A stretch of 64,000 nucleotides of DNA from Castanea sativa. Its lineage: Eukaryota; Streptophyta; Magnoliopsida; Fagales; Fagaceae. Positions 28,330 through 40,800 of the stretch are shown here, one piece after another; within the stretch, counting starts at the first letter, position 1, and the number at the start of each line of letters is the position of its first letter. The DNA lies in assembly GCF_040712315.1 (NCBI RefSeq), contig NC_134023.1, positions 69,290,757 through 69,354,756 of the forward strand. The letters run 5' to 3'. A program made the translations under genes and the position numbers. The notes beneath the pieces were generated by a model. That model saw only the letters and a list, made by a program, of their open reading frames with translations. It did no database searches and had not been told where the DNA came from.

Positions 28330-29360
28330 TCTCAAAAAAAAAAAAAAACAAATTCACATATGGGAGAGTTCAATGAATATAAGTTCATTTATACAAAATG
28401 TTCAAAGAAAGCAACCCATTTTATCCTACACTGTGCATGCTTGCTTAATTTTTAATTGATAATCTATTATAAATTTTTGGTTTAATAAAAACTGTCTTAC
28501 AAGATATAGTTTTGCATGTTCATACTAGTATATAAAATCTACTATTCACTATTCCCAAAATTTTTAATAAAATTAAAGGAATATTAATTGTTTACTTTAT
28601 ATTATTTTAATCATTTAAATTTTTTTTATTATTGTAAAGAGTTAGAGCAGAGTAATTATATCTTAAAGATGCTATCTGAGTTCAGGATAGTAGACTTTAT
28701 TATCAAAATTCTCACATATTAGTTTAATATCCACAAGAATCGAAGCAACTTCTATTGAAAAGATCCTATCTGAGTCCAAGAAATCAACAAACAAGTTCAG
28801 CAAAATTGCATTATGCTATAACATTGGAGAAACAGGTGCTTTGACAAAATTGGAGAGGTAATTCTACTTATGGTTTTATTATCTTCTTATACCTAACATT
28901 TTTACAACATATCAAGAAAATCAAAGATTAGTAACCATCCTATACATGAAATATTTAAATTTAAACTTTTTTTCTAAACTTTAAAATTGTATTTAAAATA
29001 TGAGTTTATGAATTAAATAATAAAAAAAATATTCAATTAAATTGAAGTTTGAAGTTTCTTGAAAACATAAAGATAAGATGTAATCCAAAATAGGATTTTC
29101 AAAATATTAATAAAAAAAATTATTAAATGATGTATTGTCAAGTAAGAATTACACATGATGTAACTATATCTTAGCCTCTTTTATATATCTTTGAATAATA
29201 TAGTATTAGAAAAATATATTATTATACCACTAATTGATTAGAAATTTTAGGTATGAATATTATTTGGGAAGTCTCGAGCTTGCATTAACTTGGGTTAACA
29301 TTAGCATGTTCTAATAGTTAGAGAAGATAGAATTCATTAGTTAGGGAAATACTCACTTAC
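28330..29360. other. Intergenic, no gene recognised
   Basis: AT-rich sequence with no coding signal or transposon termini that I can support. Confidence 0.4.
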
Positions 29361-29556
29361 ATTATGTTTTGTTTGAGGAAAAGAGAAGAAAAACAAAGAA
29401 AAATTAAGACTTTTTCACTGTTTAGATAGAGCACAAGAAAAAAGAAAATGAGCCAAATTTGACGAAAAACATATATATTACTTGAGTCCACATTTTCCTC
29501 TTCCCCTTATTCTTTTTCTCTTCTTTTCCATTCTTTTTCCTCAAACCAAACATAGG
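29361..29556. mobile_element. MITE with purine-rich inverted ends
   Basis: The left end 'atgttttgtttgaggaaaag' is mirrored by the right end 'cctcaaaccaaacat', and the inner arms are A/G-rich on one side and C/T-rich on the other. Exact borders and target duplication are uncertain. Confidence 0.55.
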
Positions 29557-31473
29557 GTTAATCCTTTCGAGTCTCCTCTCCACAAGATATGTATAATCTT
29601 ATCTGTTTATAGTTGTAACATGTAGGGCAAATGTGTTGAAAATCATGTTATGAATCCGGCATGTATTATCAACCACAGTGTAAAAGGTGTTCCTAGTTGT
29701 CATATCTTTCTTTTGTTTTGTTTTTCCCGAATATTCAAGAATATTTTTAGGAGGAAAAGAAATTGCACAGATACTGGTCCAAGCTCATCTTCACCTTTCG
29801 GAACAAAAATCCAAAGTGCATTTTAAGCAGGAATTGGAAAATGAAGTTTTACATGTGCAAACAAAAAATCCCAACATTCAAAAAAAGTGAAACTAGTAAT
29901 ATTCCATTGATTAAGAACGAAGGCTACCAATCATGAATAGTTACAATGGATTCCCTAGGCCCCATGTTTTTATATCCAAATAGTGTTTGTTAGCGATTTT
30001 TCGTATCCAATAATGTTGCACTTTATTTCTGGAACCGAGTACACATTCATCAACATCATGACAATTTGAAATCTTACAGGAAAGATGTAAATTTAATTTT
30101 CATGCCTTCAATGTGGATGACACTTAACTATGAATGAATGTTACATGGCCTTGTCAGTTGTCACATGTTTATTGGCTCCATAATCGAATTGGCTTAGGTC
30201 AATATCTTATCATATATATCTTTACCAGTGCCCATCAAATCAGGTCAGGGGCCAAGTTTGATGCGGAGATTAAAAAGGGGTCCGATTAATGTGTGTCCTT
30301 TATTTTTAAAAATATTTTATAAAAAATTAAAAAGGTTGTAAAACTTTTTCAATTACTGATAATTTTTTTAAAAAAAATAGTATATTATTGTGTGTCTTTA
30401 AGACATACGTTAATAAAATCCTTTAAAAAAAAAATTTAGCTCTTTCCCAAACATGTTGACGATGAGTACGTCCAAAAACAGAAGTCCAGAAGTCTGAAAT
30501 AAAACACTTGGACAACACCTTTTTTTTCTTTCCAAACAAAGAAAGGAATATTTGGCGTGGATTTATCGACTCTTCGTCAAGTGATGACAATAAATAATAC
30601 CATTTGTATTAGAGGGAGTCTTGGTAAAACTATCATAATGGGTACAACACATTTATTGAGGTGCTACCAGTCAAACTGCTCAATTCTTGTCAAATATCAT
30701 ATGTAGTAATATAAGAACTCTTACCGCCAAGTCACTATGATAGTGAACCAACCCTTACAGTCTTCCACATTTTGGTCTGTAAGGAAAGAAGAAATATTAA
30801 TGGTGGCCCATCTTCCCCACTAGAATAGATTATGCATGCCATAAATAGTTAGCAATGGTAGACAAGGATGTCAAATTTTGGGAATATTAAAGCTTGTTTG
30901 ATGCTGTTGTTATATATATAATAATTGTTACTTTCAAAGAGATAATCCACACTTCTATAAATAAAAATAAAAAAAGATTTGGTAGGTCAGATAGGCATTT
31001 GGATTCTATTGAGTATTTAAAGGATTATTTATACCAAAGCAAATGACTATTTAATATGTACAGAGAGACATTGAGAAATGAGGATAGGCAAGGAAAGAAT
31101 GTCTCAATCTCTCTCAATATAACAAAATATTAATTATTATTTATAAAAAATTTACACTTGAGCATCAAAAAATTATTTAAATAAATAGAATAGAAACATA
31201 TGCATGATTAGAGGTGCAGGTGCCATGTGATGTACTTCATTTTTTTTTTTTTTTGAAATATGCATATTGTTGTTGTATCAATAATATTAAAGTTTAGGTG
31301 ATTTTATTTGTCATTAAACAAAGCACTTAGATTTGAATTTCGTTTCCACAAAAGAAGAAAGAAAGAGTAATCGACACTATTAGATGCTATATATATTTCA
31401 ATCTTATTGTTACGATTAAAAAAATATTAAAGTCCAAGTTAGAATTTATTAAGTTAAATAAACAATTAAGAAC
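29557..31473. other. Intergenic, no gene recognised
   Basis: AT-rich. Only motif-free short ORFs, such as 29687-29890, are present. Confidence 0.4.
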
Positions 31474-31475
31474 TC

Positions 31476-31514
<39 letters not shown>

Positions 31515-31922
31515 AATAGGTAAATCTGAAAAAAAATCTAATTAAATTCTAAATTGGAGTCTAATTTTACACCACATGTCTCATTTAATTTTTAAATTTT
31601 TGTGTGGAGAAAATTATTATGGCAAAAATCAAAGAGCCTAAATTTGATTAAATTCTAAACTAAATTTTAATTGGAGTTCAATTTTGCGCTATGTATCCCA
31701 TCTAATTTATAAATTTTTGTGGCATGTATATTATTGAGTGCAAAAACTTAAGAGTTTAGATCCAATATATAAAATGAGAAACCATTATATATTTTAAAAA
31801 TTCATGGCTTATAAAATGTGTAAATTGTAATTATTATACCAAGTTTAATTTGAACTCACAGATATATGCAATTGTGATTTTTTTTAAATGTACCCATGCA
31901 GGTACAAAGGGTTACACACTAG
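31474..31922 (+). mobile_element. Helitron-like non-autonomous element
   Basis: The 3' end has the Helitron signature: a hairpin GTACCCATGCAGGTAC (31890-31905), 13 bases, then CTAG followed by T (31919-31923). The body shares phrases such as 'aattggagt', 'catgtctcatttaattttt' and 'gagaaaccatta' with the Helitron at 36036-36803. The 5' end, placed at 'tcatatata', is a guess because of the (TA)n tract. Confidence 0.6.
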
Positions 31923-32701
31923 TGCGCATTAAACAATGAGATGCTCTATGATGTGATTAATCAGACTAACATTCATTATTAATAAAGAAAAAGAATGATG
32001 TCTGACCTTTGCATTCTCAAAAATTCTGGAAAGCAAATATATTATAGTATTCTTTGTTTAAAAATGATTGTGGAAAGAATATAGTAGTTTGTAGTAGAAT
32101 AATCATTGTGGTTAACAGTTCGTTTCGATTTATTTGGTTTCTTTTTTACTATTCTTAAAGCTATTACAGCATTTAAAACCACAAAGTGATCTTGGTACCC
32201 ATTGCATAGAGTTGATATCCAATTGGAGAAGGATAATCTTCCAATTGTAGTGATCTTGATATTAATTCTATGGAATTTGGAAGATCTTTACACTTCACAT
32301 AAGATAGTACTTTTCAAGAACTTGTTCTTTTACATTCTTGATCTATATTAAAGTAATATTTGGTCATCTTGATCACATCTCTTAATAAATTAGAGACTTA
32401 ATTAGTGTCCCACCATTTAGTGGGTAGAAGTAGAATTGTTGGCATTTTTTTTTATAACTCATTTATTTATATTTGGAGCCCAAAAAAAAACGAAATTCAC
32501 AGGCAGCCTGGGGCTGCAAGATGAAGAATTGAAAATAAAATAAAATAAAAAATTGTTAGGTGCATTATTTAGCACCTTAATTCGCAACAGAAGAGCTCGG
32601 TTAATTCTAAGCACGTGATTGTTCAGTAGTTGAAGTCGTAGCACATTTGGTAGCCCACAATGCTAGTTGCATAATTTTGCAACATTGTACATTGTTTGGG
32701 C
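31923..32701. other. Intergenic, no gene recognised
   Basis: No coding exon seen. It lies between a Helitron 3' end and a CACTA terminus. Confidence 0.4.
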
Positions 32702-33640
32702 CACCGTTACAAAAAAAGTGTCTACTAGTAAGGATAGAATACCCTCACAAAAATTCAAATATCGTCGCAAAAGGTTATTAGCGAGGATAGAATACCCTCA
32801 CAAATATTCAAATATTGTTGCAAAAGGTTATTAGCGAGGGCATATGGCCCTTGAAAGTCGTCGTATTTGCTCTTGTTGCTAAAAAAGATTTTGCGATCAT
32901 ACCTTTGTAAATAAAAAATTTACGAAGGCAATCCACTGTCGCTACTGAACAAATTTTCTCTTACAAATATATTACCAAACGAAGAGAAAAGTCGACGACT
33001 TATTTTTAGCGAGGGAAAACAGTCGTCATTAACAACTATTTGTGAAGACCTTTATACCCTCGCAATTAATTATTTGTAAATTCCAAATTGACAACATACT
33101 TTTTAGTGAAAAATAATAGCATCGCTAAAATTTATTTGTGAGGGCTTTTAACCCCTCGCAACTTATTTTTAGCGAGGGGAAGCAGTTGTCGTTAATAACT
33201 ATTTTTGAGGACCTTTATACCCTCGTAATGGTGACAAATAATGGCATCGCTAAAATTTATTTGTGAGGGCTTTTAACCCCTCGCAACTTATTTTTAGCGA
33301 GGTATAGCAGTCATCATTAATAACTATTTGTGAGGACCTTTATACCCTTGCAATAGTGACAAATAATGGCATTGCTTAAATTTATTTGTGAGGGCTTTTA
33401 ACCCTTTGCAACTTATTTTTAGCAGGGAGAAGTAGTTGTCATTAATAACTATTTGTGAGGATCTTTATATCCTCGCAATTAGTTATTTGCAAATTTCAAA
33501 TTAACGACGAGACAAATAACGACGTCGCTAAAATTTATTTGCAAAGGATTTTAACCCCTTCGCAATTAGTTAAGAATAATAGGGACAACATTAAGGAGTG
33601 TCGCTCTTCTATTAATTGCAAGGGATTTTGTCGTCACTAT
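32702..33640. mobile_element. CACTA-type element end with subterminal repeat array
   Basis: It begins with a degenerate CACTA terminus, 'caccgttacaaaaaaagtgt'. Four or more diverged units of about 125-165 bp follow, at about 33015, 33179, 33303 and 33428. Each holds 'aactatttgtgagg', 'cctttataccctcgc', 'gcatcgctaaaatttatttg' and 'acttatttttagcgaggg'. The 'gcgaggg' and 'ccctcgc' phrases are mutually complementary, as expected for CACTA subterminal binding repeats. The partner end was not identified in the window. Confidence 0.65.
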
Positions 33641-33915
33641 AAAATTATTTATGACCAAATTTTTATATCATCAATGGTAAAATTTTATTATTTATTTATT
33701 TTTAATTTATTTTATATCATTTTTGTTTAACTATCATGTTACAATAGTACAATAATTACTAAAAATTGATACGTTGGTCCAATAGTTACTAAAAATTGAT
33801 CAATCGAAAGATAAAATTCATATAAGTTCAAACTATAAATATAAAATATACAAAGAAATCCAGAATTTAAACCTTGTTTTAAACTTAAACAACTACAATT
33901 ATGACAAGATCTATA

Positions 33916-34002
33916 TTAGTCTTCCTCTGAGTCACCCTTCAAGTTGCTTTCAACCTCTATGTTATTGTTTGAGTTGTCCTCTTCATCTTTGCTAGTACCA
34001 TC
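33916..34002 (-). pseudogene. Acidic C-terminal exon of a CACTA-associated gene
   Basis: On the minus strand a pyrimidine tract and AG acceptor precede 28 codons and TAA. The peptide begins DGTSKDEEDNSNNN and ends GDSEED, and it sits just inside the CACTA subterminal repeats. Position and acidity suggest the last exon of a CACTA transposase-type gene. No further exons were recognised upstream. Confidence 0.45.
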
Positions 34003-34089
34003 CTAAAAAAAAAAATTAAAAAAACAAGAAACATTAAACATGAGTTAAAATGAAACAATTAAAATTGTATTTGTATTTGTATTTGTATC

Positions 34090-34310
34090 AATGCTTTAAT
34101 AAATAAGTACACATATACCATATCAAATCTAATAATATAATAATATATCATAAACAACAGTAAACCACTATCAAATCTAGTTATATAATAATATATCATA
34201 AACAACAGTAAACCACAAAATAATAAATTAAAATATCATAAACAACAGTAAACCACTATCAAATCTAGTCATATAATAATATATCATAAACAACTGTAAA
34301 CCACTATCAA
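34090..34310. repeat. Tandem ~48-90 bp repeat
   Basis: 'tatcataaacaacagtaaac' and 'cactatcaaatctag' alternate with 'ataataatatat' three to four times. AT-rich and non-coding. Confidence 0.75.
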
Positions 34311-35087
34311 AATTAAATATGAATTAAAATAATATAACAATTGCACGGACGGAGCTATATATGGACTTGGGGTATCTCCCAATTTTTCTTTATAAAAAAT
34401 TATTAGTATATTTAATAGATATTAATTTTAACATTTTTGTTCAATAAAATTACACTTTGCCTCCCTTCCCTTAACAATGCCATCAATTCTTTTAAGAGTA
34501 ATGTTATAACCATAAACTTTTCTACAACATTTTTACAAACTATTAAAGAAGCGAATTCTTATATGTTTGTACACTTGTATCACTTTTTATTTACTAATAA
34601 TCAATTATCACATTGAAAATTTGTAAAATTTTTGTAGTTTTATCATTTTTCACATTTTAAATGCCATAAAAATTATTAGATTAAATCTATAACAAAATAT
34701 ATAAGCCCAAAAAAATTAGTCCAACAACAAAAAATACCAATAATAAAGCTAAAAAAAAAAAAATCTAATCAGCCTATTTTACGCAAAATAAACAACTTGT
34801 CCCTTTAAAATGTTTTAAACAAAATTTCTTAGTGCCTTAGTGATTAAATAGTGAGTCAAAGGCTAGAGCTGCCACACATAGCGAACAACTAAGCTGCCCC
34901 CTAACTTCAGGTCCTGGATTCGTCCTTGATTTTGCTCCTCAAGTTTCCACTAGCAAAATATAATTGGGCCTAAAAAAATAAAGAAGAAATTATTGGCACC
35001 ATATGAAAGGCAAGTATATTTTGAAAGCTATGACAAAGTTGTCAAGAAAACTTACTCCTTTAAATAATGTGATAGCGATTTTTGAAA
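34311..35087. other. Intergenic, no gene recognised
   Basis: AT-rich sequence before the solo LTR. Nothing could be supported. Confidence 0.4.
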
Positions 35088-35092
35088 GCTAG

Positions 35093-35840
35093 TGTAAGGT
35101 CGTGTTTCGAACCTTAACCCAAGATAAGATGGGTGTAGGCCCAAAAAGTCCAATACAATAAATTTGTAGAGAATGGGCTATCACTCTAGGTTCTAATGAG
35201 TTGAGTTAATGATGGCAATGGACTAAGATTTCTAGTGAGATGGAGATAGATCAGTTTAAGTGTGGAGATTTGTCCTTGGACACAAGCCGAGGAGATTAAT
35301 TCTTCTATTTCTCTTTCCATGATAAATTACATATATTCTTCTTGAAGCTACAATTTTTTTCCCTCTCTTTTCCTTTTTTCTTCGATCCCCTACCTATGGA
35401 GGATCTTTTAGCTTATATAGACATTTTCAGATGATCCTAGCCATCCATCTGTTCATTGCACGGATCATCTCACCTTTTCCAATCCCTTCCTCACTCTTCT
35501 TCACGCCCCTGAGAGGTATGGCGCCCAAGATCACATTGTTCACAGGTCTCCTCCACATAAATGCGTCCAGAAAACACAATTTAAGAGTCTTCTCCACATA
35601 AATGCGGCCAGAAAGTTTGGTGGGATGCATTAAATGTGGTGGCAGTACCTAGCCTTTCAATCCCGTCACTGCCATTTCCCTTCCCAAAGCCTTTTCTGCA
35701 CAGTAGAGCATCCTTTGATAGCGTATTGAGGACATGATCACAAAATCCAAGGACATGGCTTCCTAGGCCCAGCAATTGTCATTCTCGACCAAGCGTGACA
35801 CATGGCGTGATCAGCTTGATCTGAATTCTTATAACCCACA
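35093..35840. mobile_element. Solo LTR (748 bp)
   Basis: Starts TGTAAGGTCG and ends ATAACCCACA, flanked by gctag (35088-35092) and actag (35841-35845), a 5-bp duplication with one mismatch. It shares 'ggcccaa', 'aagccgag', 'aatgcggccag' and similar internal phrases with the LTR at 39239-39979. No second LTR or internal domain is present, so it looks like a recombined solo LTR. Its insertion lies at the edge of a BGLU intron relic. Confidence 0.7.
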
Positions 35841-35861
35841 ACTAGAAACATATTAAAAAAA

Positions 35862-36290
35862 AAAACTATGCACTATCGCTATCATTTTGTCCAAGGAAAA
35901 AGATGGCAAGAAAAATAATTGCACCCAATTTAAATGAGGATATATGACTATTTATGACAGTTAGTTGCATTAAAAAGTAATAGGGAATTGAAGGTCGGGT
36001 GAACATAGGTGATTTATTATATTTGGATGCTCTCATCTATATATTAATAGCTAATGCTTAGAGAAAATCCAATTAGATTTTAATTGGATTCTCAATTTTA
36101 TGTCATGTGTCTCATTTAATTTTTAATTTTATATCAAATGAATTATTAAATGTAAAAATGGAAGAGTTCAAATCCAATTAGATTCCAAATTAGATTTCAA
36201 TTGGAATATGTCCATCTAAATTTTTAATTTTTGTGGCAAGTGAATTATTGATACAAAAACTGAAAATTCTAAAACCAAGTAAATTCTAAA

Positions 36291-36352
<62 letters not shown>

Positions 36353-37025
36353 AACCATTACATAATTTAGACACATATTAATAGTCAATGTTTAGAGAAA
36401 ATCCAATTAGATTTTAATTGAATTCTCAATTTCATGCTATGTGTCCCATGTAATTTTTAATTTTGTGTCAAGTAAATTATTGAGTGTAAAAATCGAAGAA
36501 TTCAAATCCAATTAGATTCTAAAAATAATTTCAATTGAAGTCCAATTTTTTGCTATGTGTCCACCTATAATTTTTGTGTTCAGTGAATTATTGAATGCAA
36601 AAACCGAAGAGTCTAAAATCAAGTAAATTTTAAATTTTATATAGATATATATGAGAAACCGTTACATATTTTAGAAATGTATGATAAATTTTAAGCTAAT
36701 ACTATTTATAATTTGAATCTCTTTTAAAAAATGTATAATTTGTACTGTATAATTATAATTGTTTTTAATTGTACCGGTATATAAGCACGAGGCTACACAC
36801 TAATTTTATATAAAGCTAGATCCATCATGAGTTGTACTTATAGAATCAATTCTTATTTGAAAGGAAGGTATAATATGTCGAATATACAAAATAACTTTTA
36901 TATACTATATGATTTTTATTCATTCGACCTAATGTGATATTTTTCTCTTTTACTTTTTTCCTTGGCAAAATGCTGTAGTTAATTAGCATTATGTCTGTGC
37001 AAGCGAGTTAATTGACAACATAATT
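35862..37025 (+). pseudogene. BGLU relic: duplicated intron 2 with Helitron inside
   Basis: 35862-36035 and 36804-37025 are co-linear with BGLU-B intron 2 (about 44653-45015): 'aaaactatgcact', 'tgtccaaggaaaaagatggc', 'aaaataattgcacccaatt', 'atgtcgaatatacaaaataa' and 'aaaatgctgtagttaattag'. No exon is recognisable, and the intervening 36036-36803 is a Helitron. This is the remains of a third beta-glucosidase copy. Confidence 0.8.
36036..36803 (+). mobile_element. Helitron-type element with paralogous empty site
   Basis: It starts TCTATATATTAATAG after an A and ends CTAA before a T, the Helitron rule of insertion between A and T without duplication. A weakened hairpin ('gtaccggtat') precedes the 3' end. 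BGLU-B intron 2 reads uninterrupted across this position ('gaatgctctcatttcatata'), which fixes both borders. The body has two tandem copies of a 310-430 bp unit separated by a (TA)n tract (36295-36348). Confidence 0.8.
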
Positions 37026-37066
37026 TCAGAGAAAAAGGGTTTAACTTTGAACATCCCAACAACACA

Positions 37067-37300
37067 ATGGATTCCCTCCAAGCCACCTATAGAGACGAAG
37101 ACAAGAAGAAGACGATTCCACCAAACCCACTCCCTCTACCGCCCCCACCCAATCATCCCCACCCACCCACCACCACTACAACCACCGAATTTCTACCCCC
37201 ACCTCCACCACAAAATTCCAACAATGCCACCGAACCCCAAAATGACACCGGCACCACCACTAAACCGGACTCTCCTATTAATTTCAAAATTTTGGTTTAG
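37067..37300 (+). other. Proline-rich ORF, unrecognised
   Basis: 77 codons beginning MDSLQATYRDEDKKK and continuing with PPP/HPHPP/TTTTTT stretches to a stop. The start resembles N termini of some plant nuclear RNA-processing proteins, but I cannot name one. It may be a truncated first exon. There is no supporting promoter or splice donor. Confidence 0.25.
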
Positions 37301-38268
37301 GACATTCAACAAATAAAAAATCTTCGTAAAAAAATGCAGAAGAAATAAGATAATAGAGCATGAGTAAATATCCAAAGCATTGTGTAACAAACAACTTGAG
37401 CATTTTCAAACAAAATCCATCAACGGAAATGTCTTTGAACTTTGAAGTAAGCCCCTTAATTAACAACAACAAAAATTGAGCTTTTTCAAAAAAAAAAAAA
37501 TTAAAGCTTTACAAATTGTTTTGTGAATATTATACCATTGTGCACATAACAATCTATCTACACATAAATTCTAAAAATCCATGGCTCAGGTATGCTAAAA
37601 TACAAGAAATTTTGAGGGCTTTATCAACATTTACCTGGTTATTTAGCTTTTGTCGTATTCACTGTGGAATTATTGTTGGGCCATGGGATAGGAGGTTGTA
37701 AGAGACCAGCTGAGGTGTATTTGTTACTGTGAATTTGTAAATAAAAGTCCTTAACATCAATCTAGGTTTTCAAAGAAGAGGGAAAGGATCTGCGGGAAGG
37801 GATGATTGCCAAAATTTTGGGTTTTGTAAAACTTTTAAGAATAAGTTGAGGGCAAGTTTGGAAATATGTTCTTAACTAAATGGTAGGTTAGTACACAACA
37901 TTTTTATCACCAATTTAACAGAATTTAGTTAAATGAATGTCAAAGGGGGAAAATGTTTTTTCCTTTTAAGTTTGGGAGTGAGTGTCATTTTCTCAAACCT
38001 CAAGGGAGGGGAGTATTATTTGCCCAAAAAAGAAAAAAGAAAAATGTTAAATAAAAGAGTCTAGCACTGAAAAACAAATTTTAAAAATTTGAAATATTTC
38101 TCTCACTCGCATCTGTCACTTTCTTACTCTCATCCCTCAACACAAGCTGCTAACCCAGCCATGCCAACCCAGTCACGCTGCCGACCCAGCCCATTGTCGC
38201 CTGACACACCGCCATCCACGCCGCTTCCTTGCCGGTTAGCCCTTCCCCCTCCCCTTCTCCTCTCCTTG

Positions 38269-38301
<33 letters not shown>

Positions 38302-38307
38302 GTTGTT
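37301..38307. other. Intergenic, no gene recognised
   Basis: Contains a (CT)n tract at 38267-38297 preceded by a C-rich stretch (38150-38250) whose ORF looks compositional. Probably transposon interior. Confidence 0.4.
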
Positions 38308-38640
38308 GGCTATAGTGTTGTTTTTAAATGCTGCTATAGCCAAATTTAAAAAAAAAAAATATATATAAAGGTCTATAGCAGCATTTTAAAAATGCCACTA
38401 TCAAGTATGGATCTACGGTGGTGTTTTGATACGTTGCTATAACCTATCTTAAAAAAAATTCGACCTATAGCAGTGTTTTATAAATGTCATTATAGCATAT
38501 GATTAACGCCACTATAGATCTATAATTACAGTATAAAAGTGTCATTTATAATCACCACTATAGAAAACGCCATTATAGCGTTTTTAGGACTTCTAGTGGT
38601 GTTTAACGAATGCCACTATAGACTCAGTTTTTTGTAGTCC
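38308..38640. mobile_element. Second CACTA-like terminus with TATAG hairpin repeats
   Basis: Repeated complementary phrases 'gccactata', 'tatagcagcatttta', 'tatagcagtgtttta' and 'cgccattatagcg' precede a terminus 'gttttttgtagtc', close to an inverted CACTA end. The other terminus was not found. Confidence 0.5.
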
Positions 38641-38694
38641 TAGCCATCTAGCATGTAATTCATTGCATGAATAAGGTTGCACTTAAGATTAATC

Positions 38695-38742
<48 letters not shown>

Positions 38743-39159
38743 AATTCATACCTAAGTTTAACACTATCAACATTTGTTTTTGAATTTTTGCCAATTCCTT
38801 ATAACTCTTGTAAGAATATCATTCGATGCACTTTTGATTATTTCATTTTATTGCACAGTGTAATTTGTAACTTTGATGAAAAGTAGAGGAATGGATAACA
38901 CTAAACCCTTTTCAAAATTTTAAATACTATAAATTTCATTATTGATAGTTTAAGAGCAAAATTAAACTCTTACATATAATTTGGAAATCAAAATAATAGT
39001 TTGGATATATAAATACCTAGGCAAAACAATCTGGTTTTCAAGTAACAAAACTCAAACACAAATAGGGAAATGGAATTTTCTAAATATAAGTCAGAAACCG
39101 ATATTCTCTTAAAAGTAGTAATAACCACAATTCCTAAAAAAGAATATGTCTACACACAC

Positions 39160-39163
<4 letters not shown>
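38641..39163. other. Intergenic with (TA)n tract
   Basis: (TA)n at 38700-38738; otherwise AT-rich with no gene. Confidence 0.4.

Positions 39164-39238
<75 letters not shown>
39164..39238. repeat. (TA)n microsatellite, left part split by solo LTR
   Basis: Pure TA repeats, which resume at 39980-40060 on the other side of the LTR. The LTR landed inside one long TA tract. Confidence 0.95.
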
Positions 39239-39242
<4 letters not shown>

Positions 39243-39976
39243 AGTGCGCAATTGCACCTAGACCCAAAGACAAAGTGGGCTCAGGCCCAATGAGCCTTAA
39301 ACAATAAAATTTGTAAAGTGTGGATTTGAAGTCTAGCTTTAGGGGTGTTGGAAACTTGACGAACAGGCTTAAGTGTTACAGTATTTGCTAATAACAAACA
39401 ATTATGACAAAAGAACCTCCTCGAACGTAAGCCGAGAACAATTTCTGTATTATCTCTCTTTTTTTCTTGAAGATTATAGTTCTTAGTCCCTCTTTTGCTA
39501 ACTCTCCCCCTTTTCTTTGCTTTCTTCTCTTCTTAAATACTTCTTCTTTTTCCTTTATCCACGTGTCACCCAAATCTCCTTCTACCACCTTCTTGAAATT
39601 TTTAAATAATAGCCAGAAGGTTGAATTCTACTGTTCAGGGGTCACTTCCCCATTAATGCGGCCAGGGAGGTAGGTGCAGGGTCTTTAATGTGGAGGCAGC
39701 AGCCTTTTTCTGAGATATTTCTCTTACACCTCTGCATCTAGAGGGTACTTGGATCCCCTTTTTAACCTACAGTCTTTCCAGAACTCTGCCTTGATCTTTC
39801 TAGCGAATCTCCAAGTAATCACGGGTTTGTTCGAGGAGAGATTCTTCCTCGGATGAACCCTCAGACCCTCGGCTTGTGAGCCGACTCGCAGTCCTAAAGG
39901 CCTTTAGTCAAGAACGAACTAGCGCCCATTGACAAAGCCTAAGGCCCAAATACTCGCTTAGGTCCTTTCACTCCCC

Positions 39977-39979
<3 letters not shown>
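39239..39979. mobile_element. Solo LTR (741 bp) inside a TA tract
   Basis: Starts TGTAAGTGCGCA, ends TCACTCCCCACA, flanked by atata on both sides. Similar in length and content to 35093-35840, so the same family. No internal retrotransposon sequence is present. Confidence 0.8.
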
Positions 39980-40060
<81 letters not shown>

Positions 40061-40063
<3 letters not shown>

Positions 40064-40324
40064 TACTAGAATAATCACATGAAAAAAATGTGGAATTTCA
40101 AAATTATATGGCAAGATTGGAAGAAGGCAACAAATAATTAAAGACTTTGATGATTTATATATAATTATTTGTTGACTTCTTCTAATCTTGCCATATAATT
40201 TATATATATATATATATAATTATATATAAAATCATCAAAGTCTTTAATTATTTGTTGACTTCTGCTAATCTGGCCATATAATTTTGAAATTCCACATTTT
40301 TTTCATGTGATTATTCTAGTATAC
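40061..40324. repeat. Large imperfect hairpin (~105-bp arms)
   Basis: 'gtatactagaataatcacat' at 40061 is mirrored by '...atgtgattattctagtatac' ending at 40324. The arms continue inward with few mismatches to about 40165 and 40219. A partial extra copy of the right arm ('gttgacttcttctaatcttg') sits at 40170-40190. It probably began as a MITE. Confidence 0.85.
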
Positions 40325-40704
40325 TTTCTTTTTGTTGACTTTAAATTTTTTAAGGATTGCCAATAAATCCTTACAGCCTCTTTAAATTATTGTTACTCGT
40401 ACGTGGATTGTATGATCACCATGATTGTGAAACCCTCTAAATAAGATGCAAGGGAGTGTATTCATAAAAATAAAAAAATAAAAAGGATACTATTTAAATA
40501 TTCGAAGACAAGTTTAATAAAGAAAAGAAACAAAAGATCTTTTTTTAAATGTTTATAATAATTTTTAAAAAATAAATAAAAGCATTTCTTTATAATAATA
40601 AAAATTAATCATTTTTTAACTATTTTTGTCTAAAGATTTCTTTAGCTAACTTTAGATATTGGTGAGAAAAACTGAAGGTGATAAACATGAATTAATCATG
40701 TGTT

Positions 40705-40706
<2 letters not shown>

Positions 40707-40796
<90 letters not shown>
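40707..40796. repeat. (CT)n microsatellite
   Basis: About 45 CT dinucleotides without interruption. Confidence 0.95.

Positions 40797-40800
<4 letters not shown>

Noticed and set aside
32750..33620. CRISPR-like array
   Set aside because: Units are long, diverged and contain complementary pairs; this is a eukaryotic CACTA subterminal array without unique spacers.
36046..36790. Internal tandem units of the Helitron as separate MITEs
   Set aside because: The paralogous empty site shows that the whole 768 bp arrived as one block.
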